Shown here: in pieces, positions 20,387 to 32,459 of the stretch
Layout: every line of letters begins with the position of its first letter
Numbering within the stretch: the stretch's first letter is position 1
DNA from: Acetobacterium sp.
Lineage (GTDB): Bacteria > Bacillota > Clostridia > Eubacteriales > Eubacteriaceae
Direction of reading: 5' to 3'
Assembly: GCA_028692885.1 (NCBI GenBank)
Contig: JAQUWM010000008.1
Coordinates: forward strand, 1 to 64,000
Length of the DNA stretch: 64,000 nucleotides
The notes under the pieces: model-generated
The model's database searches: none
What the model was told of the DNA's origin: nothing
Seen by the model: the letters and a program-made list of their open reading frames with translations, nothing else
Program-made: the position numbers and the translations under genes

Positions 20387-23371
20387 TTAACGAGCACCCT
20401 TTAACTGGTTATCATATTTTTTTGCTTCCTCAATTTTTTTCTGCAAATTGAGAATTTCTTTTGTGAGTTCCGCTCGCTCTGCTGAAAATTCAAATTCCGG
20501 TAATCCCAGATAATAGCCCTGGCCAAAATCGACTGCCATTTCAATCACCGTTGCCAGATCCTCCGGTGTTTCAATTCCCTCAGCAACAACCAAAACACCC
20601 TTGTTATGACAGAAGTCGACCAGATTCGCGACCAGATTTCGCTTGTCGATATTATTGTGAATACCCTGAATCATCTCCATGTCAATCTTGATAATATCCG
20701 GCCGCAGGGCGAGAATCCGGATCTCATTGGAATAACCACTGCCAAAATCATCCAGTGCAATCTGCATCCCATTATTTTTGATATGATCGACTTTTTTTGA
20801 TAAATTCTCAGCATTACGACTATCTTCTTCAGTGACCTCGATGACCACATTTTTAAAATAGTGACTATAGCGAGATTTGATTCTATCAAAATCCTCATCA
20901 CTCAACTTTTGACTGGGGATACTGTTGATAAATATTTTCCGATTTCCAATCGCCTCTGAGCAAGCTTCAATCGCCTCAAATGCCATCAACATGATCATCC
21001 GCTCCAATTGCCCCAGTTTGGACTGAGCTGCTGCCACGGTCAAAATCTCTGTGGGGTTTCTAAAATTATCCAGCAATGGTCGCATTAGTGCCTCATACCC
21101 GATCACTTCACCAGTTTTTAAATCAACAATCGCTTGGAAAGCAAAGCGAATCAGCTGTTCATCCAGTAGACGGTTGATGGCTTCGCGATTTTCGAGCAGG
21201 TAGGACATTTTTTGATAATATTCGCAATTGAATTCAAACAACCGTCCCTTTTCCTTATGCTTTGCCTCATACATCGCAAAATCTGACATCTTCAGTAAAT
21301 CCATTACATTATTGGCATCCTGGGGATACCAGGCAACGCCGGCGGAAAAACGGATTCGGCTTTCACTGCCGTCTGGCGTTGTCAGGAAAAAAGACTCACC
21401 GTAGGGGTACAGGTTGGTGATCAAATTTCGAGGTTCTTCCTGATTATCGTACCCATGGATATAAATGGCAAACTCATCTCCTGAAATTCGCGAGACAATT
21501 CCACCAAATTGTTCAAAATACCTGAATATCTCACTAGCCCGGATGATCAACCGATCCCCCACGTCATGACCAAAATTATCATTGATGTATTTCAGATTGT
21601 CCAGATCAATAAAGATCATTGCCCCTATTTTATTGGGCTTTTCTTTAATGCTTCGACTCGCCTCCCGCTTCAAAGCGGTATTGCTGAATAGTTTTGTCAG
21701 CGCATCATAATCCAGCTCATTGGTTAACCGGTGTTTTTCTTCGATGTCCTCAGTTACGTCTTGAATAACTCCCACCACACCGGTTGGCGACTTGGCTTCC
21801 AGAATCCTTAACCACATCTGTTTCTGGGTATAATCGTCATAGTAATCGTAAATATTCTCCTGACCACTTAAGGGTTTTTGGGTCAGCTTTTCAAAATATT
21901 TCTGCCAGTCTTCTTTGAGAATCAGACTGCCCGGATCGAGGTGCAGCAACCAATATAAAAAATCGGTGAGAATCACATATTTGTTGCTGTTCATTACTTC
22001 ATAACCACCGATCGGCAATAAACTTAGTTCCAGTATTTTTGATGTCGTTTTTGAGACATTCACCAGGCTTTGATTCAACAACTCCACAGCTGAGGTTAAA
22101 TCATCAATCTCCCGCATTCCGGTTGGTTTAAAATTAATTTCATCATAGGGCGAAAGTTCCTCGACATATTTTGACAGTCTGGAAATCTTTCGGGTAAAAA
22201 AGTAAACCAGAACAAAAACTGCTGTAAAAGCCAGGGTAGTTGTCAACAGAACGCTGTAAAGCAAATTGGCTCTGACCGATGCTGAGTTTTCAGACAATAC
22301 ATCACTGGGTACAAAACAGACCAAGGTCCAATTTTGATCGACAAAGGGTGAATTCTCACTATAGACCTTCAACTCCCGGGCCGAACCAACCATTGATCCC
22401 AAATCATCCAGTTTTGTTTCAAAAACCCCTTCATCCTTTTGTTCTTTTAATTGTAGCTTTTCGCCGTTTTTTAGGTAAGTCTTGGCCAGAACGCCACTCG
22501 GAATAAACCAGTCAAGATCCAATACCTGATCGTTCATTCCCGCAATCACATAAAAACTGTTATGATACAGAAGATCCGAGTCTGGCAGATAGGCTTGGGA
22601 AAAATAGGGCAGATCAATCTCAATGCCAACGACCCCATAACCATTGCCGTCCTCATCCAATATCGGCATCGTGTAGCAAACCACCTGCTGATTGTCCTTG
22701 AGCAGGTCCTGTGGCGTTGACCAATAGCCATAGCGTTCTATTTCAGAACCTTTAAATTCATGACTTGCCCAAATTGGTTTTTCATAAAAATCAAAATATC
22801 CGGTCTCCCCTTCGGAGCGCATATCCAAATTCCATCGAATGCTGGTTGCCATGGTGTATTGTCGGGAAACCGCCATCGGTCCAATTTCCAACAATAAGCT
22901 CGGTGCCTCGCTGTTATTTGGGGTTGAGTTTCTGATATATACAGCCGAATGGGCAGACGTATCCGACTTGTTTGAATTGGATCCATTTAAAACAAAAAAA
23001 GCGCCAGTAACCCGATTCTGTTTTAATATAGAAACCAGTGTGTCACTCGCCATCAGCGCTGCCTCATTATAGGCGGCATCATTAAGATAGATACTTTCTG
23101 GCGTGGCACCCTGATTTTTCGCTACTAAAATCAGTTCTGAATTTAATCTTTCTGTCTCCTCGGCGATCTCTTCAATCGTCTGACCAATTGATCCATTGAA
23201 GGTCTCCGTTCGGGTTTTAGTAGTATTGTTCAGCAGCCGGATGGCTTCTGCATCCAACATGAAAAACACCTGAGATACCCATAGAGCCGATATTAAGGCA
23301 AGGCTTTGAAAGATAACAATCAGTGCCAGTAAAATATTTAGCTGTTTTCGGAGTGTCCAGGTTTTTTTCAT
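20387..23371 (-). CDS. Membrane Cache-GGDEF-EAL protein (c-di-GMP turnover)
   Basis: N-terminal TM and extracellular Cache-like region; RISGDEFAIYI (GGDEF), YEALMRP and LDDFGSGYSN...KIDMEMI (EAL). Confidence 0.93.
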   Translation of the reverse strand: MKKTWTLRKQLNILLALIVIFQSLALISALWVSQVFFMLDAEAIRLLNNTTKTRTETFNGSIGQTIEEIAEETERLNSELILVAKNQGATPESIYLNDAAYNEAALMASDTLVSILKQNRVTGAFFVLNGSNSNKSDTSAHSAVYIRNSTPNNSEAPSLLLEIGPMAVSRQYTMATSIRWNLDMRSEGETGYFDFYEKPIWASHEFKGSEIERYGYWSTPQDLLKDNQQVVCYTMPILDEDGNGYGVVGIEIDLPYFSQAYLPDSDLLYHNSFYVIAGMNDQVLDLDWFIPSGVLAKTYLKNGEKLQLKEQKDEGVFETKLDDLGSMVGSARELKVYSENSPFVDQNWTLVCFVPSDVLSENSASVRANLLYSVLLTTTLAFTAVFVLVYFFTRKISRLSKYVEELSPYDEINFKPTGMREIDDLTSAVELLNQSLVNVSKTTSKILELSLLPIGGYEVMNSNKYVILTDFLYWLLHLDPGSLILKEDWQKYFEKLTQKPLSGQENIYDYYDDYTQKQMWLRILEAKSPTGVVGVIQDVTEDIEEKHRLTNELDYDALTKLFSNTALKREASRSIKEKPNKIGAMIFIDLDNLKYINDNFGHDVGDRLIIRASEIFRYFEQFGGIVSRISGDEFAIYIHGYDNQEEPRNLITNLYPYGESFFLTTPDGSESRIRFSAGVAWYPQDANNVMDLLKMSDFAMYEAKHKEKGRLFEFNCEYYQKMSYLLENREAINRLLDEQLIRFAFQAIVDLKTGEVIGYEALMRPLLDNFRNPTEILTVAAAQSKLGQLERMIMLMAFEAIEACSEAIGNRKIFINSIPSQKLSDEDFDRIKSRYSHYFKNVVIEVTEEDSRNAENLSKKVDHIKNNGMQIALDDFGSGYSNEIRILALRPDIIKIDMEMIQGIHNNIDKRNLVANLVDFCHNKGVLVVAEGIETPEDLATVIEMAVDFGQGYYLGLPEFEFSAERAELTKEILNLQKKIEEAKKYDNQLKGAR

Positions 23372-23650
23372 GGCAATTTCCTTATCAACGATTTCTTTTT
23401 ATGCTGCTATTTTTTATTATCGGCAATTTCCAGCTTAAAAAACTGTTAATGCTGACGTGTTTGTTATCAATATTTTAGCAGAGGTTTGTCTTAATGAAAA
23501 GAACTATTCCGAAAATGAGGGTGATTCTTCAATTTTGTTTAATTGCTTTATCCTATCGATTTCTATTCTTCCGTCAACTTTTAACTAAGACCTTTAATTG
23601 CTAGATAAGTCGAATTAAAGATTTTTGTAAATCAAACTAGCAATTGCGCA

Positions 23651-23695
23651 GTGTACGAGCGAGGGTCTGACCCCTTGATTATCACGGATCGTCCC
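23651..23695. repeat. Dispersed 45-bp intergenic repeat, copy 1
   Basis: GTGTACGAGCGAGGGTCTGACCCCTTGATTATCACGGATCGTCCC; 37/45 identical to 29018-29062. Confidence 0.8.
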
Positions 23696-23762
23696 TTGTT
23701 AAATATTTAATTGAACGTATATACACTATTTTTCAATCTGATTTGATCAATTTACTACAAAT

Positions 23763-24336
23763 AAAAAAACGCTACCCATTTTTAAGTGGCGTTTGTGAAT
23801 CAATAACAAGACTAGAGCCGATTCCACATTTTATTCTGTAGAACCGGCTCAGTCCAAAATCTCTGTTGTCATCCGTTTGGATTCCTCCTATTGATTTTTT
23901 ATCAAAAATCTTCTTTTTCACTTTTCAATGTAAATTTGATCAACCGTTGTGTTACTTTTAAGATTTGTTTTGTTTTATACTCACCAGATGCTTATTTACT
24001 TGATTTTTTACTTGTTATTTTTGGTTGAGAACGTTTTCTCATTTCCAACTTTTCTTTGGATCTGGCTTTTAGAAGCCGTGAAAACTTTTCTTACTTCATT
24101 CAATATCGTTCAGCGATCGTTCATTTAATTCTTGTGAGTTTACCTGCATTTCCTAATTTCATCTGAATCTGTTTTTTGTTCAAATTCTTCTTGCCGTTAA
24201 TTTAATTGATTCTTCCTTATCCAGTTTTTACGCCGGTTCTGGTTGTTTCTCTTAATCTAATTGGCTGGTTGACTCATTTTTACTTTTCAATGATCGGGAT
24301 CATTAATTATGAAAAGAATTAGGTGATCTTTGATTT
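23763..24336 (-). ncRNA. Candidate ~570-nt non-coding RNA
   Basis: ORF-free interval with its own promoter, several perfect small hairpins, a long GAGCCGGTTCTAC/GTGGAATCGGCTC stem and a terminal hairpin followed by T7. Confidence 0.55.
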
Positions 24337-24342
24337 AGTTAT

Positions 24343-24370
24343 ATTATAGCACCTTTTAGAAATAAGTAAA
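24343..24370 (-). promoter_or_regulatory. Promoter for the candidate ncRNA
   Basis: TTTACT-16-TATAAT on the minus strand. Confidence 0.6.
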
Positions 24371-24380
24371 TAGTTTTTTT

Positions 24381-24432
24381 GTAAACGTTTGTATTTATCT
24401 TGTGAATTAAGATAACCACAATGTAAACGTTG
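24381..24432. promoter_or_regulatory. Two GTAAACGTT sites 42 bp apart flanking a TTATCTT-7-AAGATAA inverted repeat
   Basis: GTAAACGTTT 24381-24390, TTATCTTGTGAATTAAGATAA 24395-24415, GTAAACGTTG 24423-24432. Confidence 0.5.
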
Positions 24433-24545
24433 TGCTGACATGCGGTATCAGTGATCGGCTTTTCTTAAATCAACTTTTATTTTAGGAATTATTATGCTTT
24501 TATACCCAACCTTAACCGTCGCAGCATTCTTGCTTAACGCCACAG

Positions 24546-25472
24546 TTAATCTAAAAAAGCCCGCTTCAATGCATCAACTCGCCTGATTAAGCTCCCTTTC
24601 ACAATTTCGCTTTTTTCTGCTATTTCAAACCCATGGATGGTCCCTCTGGTCTGGTTCAATTCTACAAAAACCCTGCTTTCTTGCAGCGCTTCGGTGAAAA
24701 GAATCCCTTCGTCACGGAGACAGTCAAACTCCGCGACTTCAACATAGGCGGCCGGCAGGTTGTCAAAGGATGTCGCTTCCATCGGGGAAGCGTAGGCCTT
24801 GTCGCAATGGCTCTGATCGCCTAGATAAAGTTGCCACATTTTTTGATTCTGTCGCGCATTCCAAAGCGGTGTATCGACAAATTCCTTGATCGAAGCGGTG
24901 ATCTGGCGGGCATCGGTAACAGGATAGATGAGCATCTGAAAGCAGATTTTTTGCGCCTTTCGATCCCTGGCCATCAGACAGACTGCTGCCGCCAGGGCTC
25001 CACCGGCACTGTCACCCCCGACTGCAATTCTTTCTGGATCAACGCCGATTTCTTTGCCCTGTTGATAGACCCATTCAAAGGCGGCATAACAATCTTCCAC
25101 CCCAACCGGGAATGGATGTCTGGGTGCCAACCGATAATCAACAAACACGACCTTGCAGGGGGTTCGTTTGGCATATTCACAGATCAAATACTTATGAAAG
25201 GCGGCTGACTTCAGTACGAAGGCTCCACCATGCAGATAGATCAGGCAGGGCAGCGGTTCCTCGATGTCTTCCGGTTCATAAATAATGATCTCAACCGGTT
25301 CATTTTGATAACCAGCGATTTTTTTTCTGATCTCACGGATGCCGGGCTCGGGTGCGCGCTTGTTGAAACTTCGTTCAATGATGCCATTCATCAGCGGCAA
25401 TAAACCGGGCGATATGGGTGTTTTTATCTTTTCATATTTTTTGAAATCCGGATGAATTGGATATTTCGTCAA
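24546..25472 (-). CDS. Alpha/beta hydrolase (HSL-like esterase/lipase)
   Basis: HGGAFVLKS oxyanion motif and GDSAGGALAAAV nucleophile elbow. Confidence 0.92.
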   Translation of the reverse strand: MTKYPIHPDFKKYEKIKTPISPGLLPLMNGIIERSFNKRAPEPGIREIRKKIAGYQNEPVEIIIYEPEDIEEPLPCLIYLHGGAFVLKSAAFHKYLICEYAKRTPCKVVFVDYRLAPRHPFPVGVEDCYAAFEWVYQQGKEIGVDPERIAVGGDSAGGALAAAVCLMARDRKAQKICFQMLIYPVTDARQITASIKEFVDTPLWNARQNQKMWQLYLGDQSHCDKAYASPMEATSFDNLPAAYVEVAEFDCLRDEGILFTEALQESRVFVELNQTRGTIHGFEIAEKSEIVKGSLIRRVDALKRAFLD

Positions 25473-25679
25473 CGTAATCCTCCTATTATTTTTTAAGGTT
25501 CGACGATTTATAATGTAATTTGATTATGCCACTCTGAACCCATGCGTAATTGCTTTTAATTATTGTATCATATCTTTATAGCAAAGAAACAGGAAAACCG
25601 CAATTTGCTTCAAGCGGTTTCTTTTTTGTTAGAGCCTTTCTGTCTGACCAATGACTACCGCTGCGCTGCTTAATGACCA

Positions 25680-26306
25680 TTAAAAAGTGAACAGACCCAG
25701 ATGTTCCCCCAAAATTTTCAGTCCAATCAATATCAAAATGATCCCACCTGCCAGCTCAGCATTTTTCTTAAAACGGGTTCCAAAACTATGCCCAATTTTT
25801 ACGCCAATAACCGACAAAATCAGGGTCACGCTTCCAATGGATAAAATTGTCGGGATAATGTCAACCCGTAAAAATGCAAAGGATACCCCGACTGCCAGAG
25901 CATCAATGCTTGTGGCAACGGCCAAGGGAAGCATTTGGCGAGGACCTAGAGAGACTTCTTCAGAGCATTGATGCTGGGAATACAGACCTTCTGAGGAATG
26001 TTTTTGTTCAGCTGAAAAATTCGGACACGCTTCTTTCTGAAAACTGTCACGGATCATTTTTATGCCAATGATACTAAGCAACACAAAGGCAATCCAATGA
26101 TCATAAGCAATAATTTTTTGATTAAACTGTGATGCAAAAAGATAACCAATCAATGGCATCGCCGCCTGAAAAAAACCAAAATATAACCCAATAATCAGGG
26201 ACTTCCTGAGTTCAGCTTTTTTCAGTTTTAATCCAGTACAGACAGAAACAGCAAAAGCATCCATCGAAAGGCCAATCGCAACCAGTAACAACTCGGGAAA
26301 ACTCAT
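25680..26306 (-). CDS. mntP: Manganese efflux pump MntP
   Basis: LLVAIGLSMDAFAVSVCTGL and ATSIDALAVGVSFAF repeats characteristic of MntP. Confidence 0.92.
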   Translation of the reverse strand: MSFPELLLVAIGLSMDAFAVSVCTGLKLKKAELRKSLIIGLYFGFFQAAMPLIGYLFASQFNQKIIAYDHWIAFVLLSIIGIKMIRDSFQKEACPNFSAEQKHSSEGLYSQHQCSEEVSLGPRQMLPLAVATSIDALAVGVSFAFLRVDIIPTILSIGSVTLILSVIGVKIGHSFGTRFKKNAELAGGIILILIGLKILGEHLGLFTF

Positions 26307-26510
26307 AAAGAAACTCCTTAAACAAAAATTTTATGAATAAAAAACCCAGGTATCGCCATTAAAAGCCTTTACCTGGGTTTATACAAAACAATCACGAGCT
26401 GTAAAAGTTATCCATAACGCTTTTTTTAAGACAAGCCAGATCACAATGACCAGTATGTTGGCTTGCGGCACATGTTATGCTAAATGCTCCCTCATCGGTT
26501 TCAATTCATC
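26307..26510 (-). promoter_or_regulatory. Structured 5' leader of mntP (attenuator/candidate riboswitch)
   Basis: ~200-nt untranslated leader ending in a strong hairpin plus T-run just upstream of the start codon. Confidence 0.55.
26339..26380 (-). terminator. Intrinsic terminator in mntP leader
   Basis: AAACCCAGGTAAAGGCTTTTAATGGCGATACCTGGGTTTTTT. Confidence 0.8.
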
Positions 26511-26710
26511 TTTCTATTATAATATGACCCCATGATTCTGTCAATTTGTAATCAACGATTCACAATCACCAAAATGAGTACACTGAGTCGACCGCCCAAA
26601 TACTAGCAAAGCAGCTTAAACCAGTATTTTGATTATCGTTTCGATTAATGATTTGATCTGCTTACTATCCAATGAAGCCTCATTAAAATCCCGGCAATAG
26701 GCTGTAATCT

Positions 26711-27598
26711 CTATTTGATCGACGCACTATAAATCGATTGAATCGATTCATCTAATACCGTGTTAAATTCTTCTTCACTTTGATTAACATTGAGTCCTTC
26801 CGTTAAGGCCCTTGAGAAACTTGCAATCAGTTTAGGATTTTTTGCCAGTTTTTCATTTGCCACTTCTCTTGAATATCCGCCAGAAAGAGCTACAACTCTG
26901 ACAACCTTGGGATCCCGGATGATCTCTTCGTAAAAATTATCAACCTCTGGGATCGTAAACTTAAACATAACCTGACAGTTTTTATCCAAATTTTTCAGTT
27001 GTTCAAGAACTTCCTGTTTGAGCATTACTTCTGCTGCGGCTTTATTGGGTGTATGAATATCAACCTCTGGCTCTAAAATCGGAACAAATCCTGCCGCTGC
27101 AATGATCTTACCGACTTCAAATTGTTGATCAACGATAGCTTTTATCCCCGTTTGGTTGGCTTCTTTTATGACTGAACGCATTTTCGTTCCAAAGATATGA
27201 CGATCTTTCGCCCGCTCCAGCAATTTATCAAGGTCAGGAATGGGTTTCATTAATTGAACCCCATTCGCTAAATCCAATAGCCCCTGATCTACCTTTAGCA
27301 TTGGCACAATACCTTTTATTTCCCAAAGATAATCGGCACTGTATTTTCCATCTACTTCTAAGTCCATTGTTTTTTCAAATAGGATCGCCGCCAGTATCCG
27401 ATCTTTGCCAAACGATGGACTTTTCATAATTCTTGATCGCATTTCATGAACTTTTTGAAACATCGCTGTTTCATTTGCATAAGCATCTTCTAGAACTCCA
27501 TAAATCGCCAGCGCCTTTGGTGTGCTGCCACCGCTTTGATCAAGCGCCGCAATAAAACCATTATCATTTTTCATTCGTTCCAACTGTAACATATTCAT
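26711..27598 (-). CDS. Class I fructose-bisphosphate aldolase
   Basis: [28 protein letters not shown]..., [32 protein letters not shown]. Confidence 0.93.
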   Translation of the reverse strand: MNMLQLERMKNDNGFIAALDQSGGSTPKALAIYGVLEDAYANETAMFQKVHEMRSRIMKSPSFGKDRILAAILFEKTMDLEVDGKYSADYLWEIKGIVPMLKVDQGLLDLANGVQLMKPIPDLDKLLERAKDRHIFGTKMRSVIKEANQTGIKAIVDQQFEVGKIIAAAGFVPILEPEVDIHTPNKAAAEVMLKQEVLEQLKNLDKNCQVMFKFTIPEVDNFYEEIIRDPKVVRVVALSGGYSREVANEKLAKNPKLIASFSRALTEGLNVNQSEEEFNTVLDESIQSIYSASIK

Positions 27599-27754
27599 AA
27601 AATAGGCCTCCGTTTATTACATATTTTAATTGTATCATGCCCTTTTGAAAGCTTATAAAAGCATCCTAAAGTTATTTTTTTAATATTTTTGTTGTGCCCC
27701 AGCGCATTTCGTCAATTATTTACACTTCTTGGCGCTTAGTTTTAGCCGTCACTC

Positions 27755-28267
27755 CTAGTAATTTTCTTTTCTTACTTCTTTATTATTATTGAGCTTGTTT
27801 AACAGTTTTTCTACTGCTTCCAGCGGAAAGTCCTTTGGTGGATTTTTAATCATCGATTCCAGTAAATTTCTCACTTCATCACTTTGGGGAAGCATATACC
27901 CCGATTCTCTTAACAAATCTTCCGCCATGATTCTGTTGGATTTAGAAATCACCTCAGCAAATTGCCGGGTAATTATACTATCGCTTGATCTGGCGATAGC
28001 CGCAGTAATACCTTCCTGCTGAACCTTACTTTGAGCTAAAATGCGCAACGCATTAACGACACGATCCTCCTTTGGCTGCTGCGGAGGATAGTCATCAGGC
28101 AAAAGTGAAATCGCTCCGGATGGACATGCATCGGCACATATTCTACAACCTTTTATACATTTATCTACGTCAATGATACTATTTTCAGTATCCGTTGCTC
28201 CAGTTGGACAGACATACAGGCATACACAATCTTTTGTACATAATCTAATATTTCTTACTGCCGGCAT
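27755..28267 (-). CDS. 4Fe-4S binding protein
   Basis: Cys-rich N-terminus CTKDCVCLYVCPTGA and CIKGCRICADACPSGAI. Confidence 0.85.
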   Translation of the reverse strand: MPAVRNIRLCTKDCVCLYVCPTGATDTENSIIDVDKCIKGCRICADACPSGAISLLPDDYPPQQPKEDRVVNALRILAQSKVQQEGITAAIARSSDSIITRQFAEVISKSNRIMAEDLLRESGYMLPQSDEVRNLLESMIKNPPKDFPLEAVEKLLNKLNNNKEVRKENY

Positions 28268-28271
28268 CTTC

Positions 28272-28937
28272 TTAGCCCCTTCCTATCTGTGACATCTTAA
28301 AATTGGGAACCTTACATACCGGGCAAATTTCAGGCAGATCATTTCCTAAATAGACAAAGCCGCAAATATCACAAACGTAAATCTTTGTCTTTTCAAGCAT
28401 TGCGTCCCCTTCCTCTGAATATCGGTCAAGAAGGGAATTGACCATCCGGCTTACCTTTTCGCTCCATACAAGGGATCTTAATGATCCTCTATCCGCTTTT
28501 TTTGTTGCTACAGCATTTGCTTTTGAATAACCATCTTGCAAATCAGATTTTAGCAGCTTGGCGATATCAGCAAAGCTTTTTCCACTTTCTGAAACAACCT
28601 TGCTGTTGTAATAATCGGCCAACTGATAGAATAAATCCATTTCTTCCGTTAACTGTTGTTTCTCGCAACCCTTGGCAAGATTTGAACAGAGTGCACTAAG
28701 TTCACCCACCGAAAGTTCGCCTAAACTTTCCAAGTATTCTTCTTCGTCAGTTGGCGGAGCAGAAGCCGTTGCCACTTCCTTAACTTCCTCAAATACCGCC
28801 TTTGGTGCGCCACACCATGGGCACATAAACTGATCGGCAACCTGTTCCCATTTCGTTCCCGGTGCAATACCTTTTTCCGCCAATCCTGTCGCTTCATCAT
28901 AGATGAAACCACAGACTGAACATTTAAATTTCCTCAC
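28272..28937 (-). CDS. Rubredoxin-domain protein with second C-terminal rubredoxin-like site
   Basis: CSVCGFIYDE...MCPWCGAPK at N-terminus; CDICGFVYLGNDLPEICPVCKVP at C-terminus. Confidence 0.85.
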   Translation of the reverse strand: MRKFKCSVCGFIYDEATGLAEKGIAPGTKWEQVADQFMCPWCGAPKAVFEEVKEVATASAPPTDEEEYLESLGELSVGELSALCSNLAKGCEKQQLTEEMDLFYQLADYYNSKVVSESGKSFADIAKLLKSDLQDGYSKANAVATKKADRGSLRSLVWSEKVSRMVNSLLDRYSEEGDAMLEKTKIYVCDICGFVYLGNDLPEICPVCKVPNFKMSQIGRG

Positions 28938-29017
28938 TTGTCCACCTGCTCCTTTTTATTTTTTAAGCTATATCAATTGAATTATCGGATCTTACAAATA
29001 AAACTGACAATAACCCC

Positions 29018-29062
29018 GTGTGCGGGCGGGGGTCTGACCCCTTGGTCATCATGGATCATTCC
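29018..29062. repeat. Dispersed 45-bp intergenic repeat, copy 2
   Basis: GTGTGCGGGCGGGGGTCTGACCCCTTGGTCATCATGGATCATTCC. Confidence 0.8.
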
Positions 29063-29232
29063 TACGTTACACTATTTAGTGCAACTTATCTATTCTTTGC
29101 TCAGTGTCTTTAAATTGAAAGAGGCAACCTAATTGCCTCTTTCCGATAAACGCTATCCGCTTTAAATAATCAACACTTCCTCGCTTTTATCTCAAAATAC
29201 AATTCCTTTATTTTAGCGCTTCTCTTTCTTAT

Positions 29233-31458
<2,226 letters not shown>

Positions 31459-31792
31459 CTACATAAAGTTGAAAAAACTATTACAACGGATCAATTGCTC
31501 TTAATCAATATAACCCAAGCCGATATATTATATTTATCCAATAATACTTGTCATAACCCGTCTATTCGAGTAAAACAGAAAAAACTCACAAATTCTAGTT
31601 GATTCAGGGCTCAAAAACCATATAAAACGCAAACAATAATCAAAATCGCAAATTTTACAACCAAAATCTTTAATCTGCAGAAAGATATCCTACCTCCAAT
31701 GACACGCTTGCGACCATTTTTTATTTCCTGTTGCCTTCGCAACTGAAAACGTTTACCTTCTTGCCATGAAGCTATCTAAAAGGCTAAGATAA

Positions 31793-31822
31793 GAATCCGA
31801 TCGCAACCTGAGGATCGGATTC
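31793..31822. terminator. Hairpin terminator
   Basis: GAATCCGATC-10-GATCGGATTC. Confidence 0.6.
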
Positions 31823-31873
31823 GTTCAAACTTTATAAGATTTTGAGAATTTTTCATTATCCTTTTACGGGAAT

Positions 31874-32083
31874 TCAGGAGTTCTGTTTTTTCATTTTTTC
31901 TTTCATTTCCGCAACCGTTTCACCAGCAAAGCCCAGACTTTCATCTTCAAATTCTCTAATTGTGACAACAAAAAACTTACTTGGAACCTTGGTTACTTCT
32001 GAAGCAACCTCAGTAAATTTGTGAATCAATTCTCGTTTTTGCTCTTTTGTTAATTTTCCGCCTTCTAATGTTATAATTGGCAT
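31874..32083 (-). CDS. 4-oxalocrotonate tautomerase family protein
   Basis: 69 aa starting MPIITLEGGKLTKEQKRELIHKFTEVASEV (N-terminal Pro). Confidence 0.88.
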   Translation of the reverse strand: MPIITLEGGKLTKEQKRELIHKFTEVASEVTKVPSKFFVVTIREFEDESLGFAGETVAEMKEKMKKQNS

Positions 32084-32459
32084 CTCATCATCTCCTTCTT
32101 TTTTTCATTCACATTTTTAATCGCTTATTATTTGCATGAACCACATAAAACCTATCAAATCCCATCAAACCAAGACTTTCTAGGCATTCCTGATTTTCAC
32201 CCATTGGGTAAAAACAAAAATCTGAAAAGAACACCCATTTATGTTCAATTCTAGACTGATCAGATGGATTGTTTTGAGTTATCATAGCGGCATGCACCTT
32301 TCCGGCCTAATTTTTGTTTGGTTTGCCTTTTCTTTATAATCAGTACACCCGGTGCATTTTTGCTGTCAAATTCTATTTTCAGACCTTTCTAGATGGCTTT
32401 GTTTAATAACTCTGCGATATTTTTCAGTTCGGCAGGTTAAACAAACATTCTAGATTAAA

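Noticed and set aside
23763-24336. tmRNA identity for the ORF-free region
   Set aside because: No tRNA-like acceptor ends and no tag reading frame ending in ALAA*; the tiny ORF MTTEILD* does not fit
32109-32297. 62-aa ORF between the tautomerase gene and mscL
   Set aside because: No SD, no motif; unsupported
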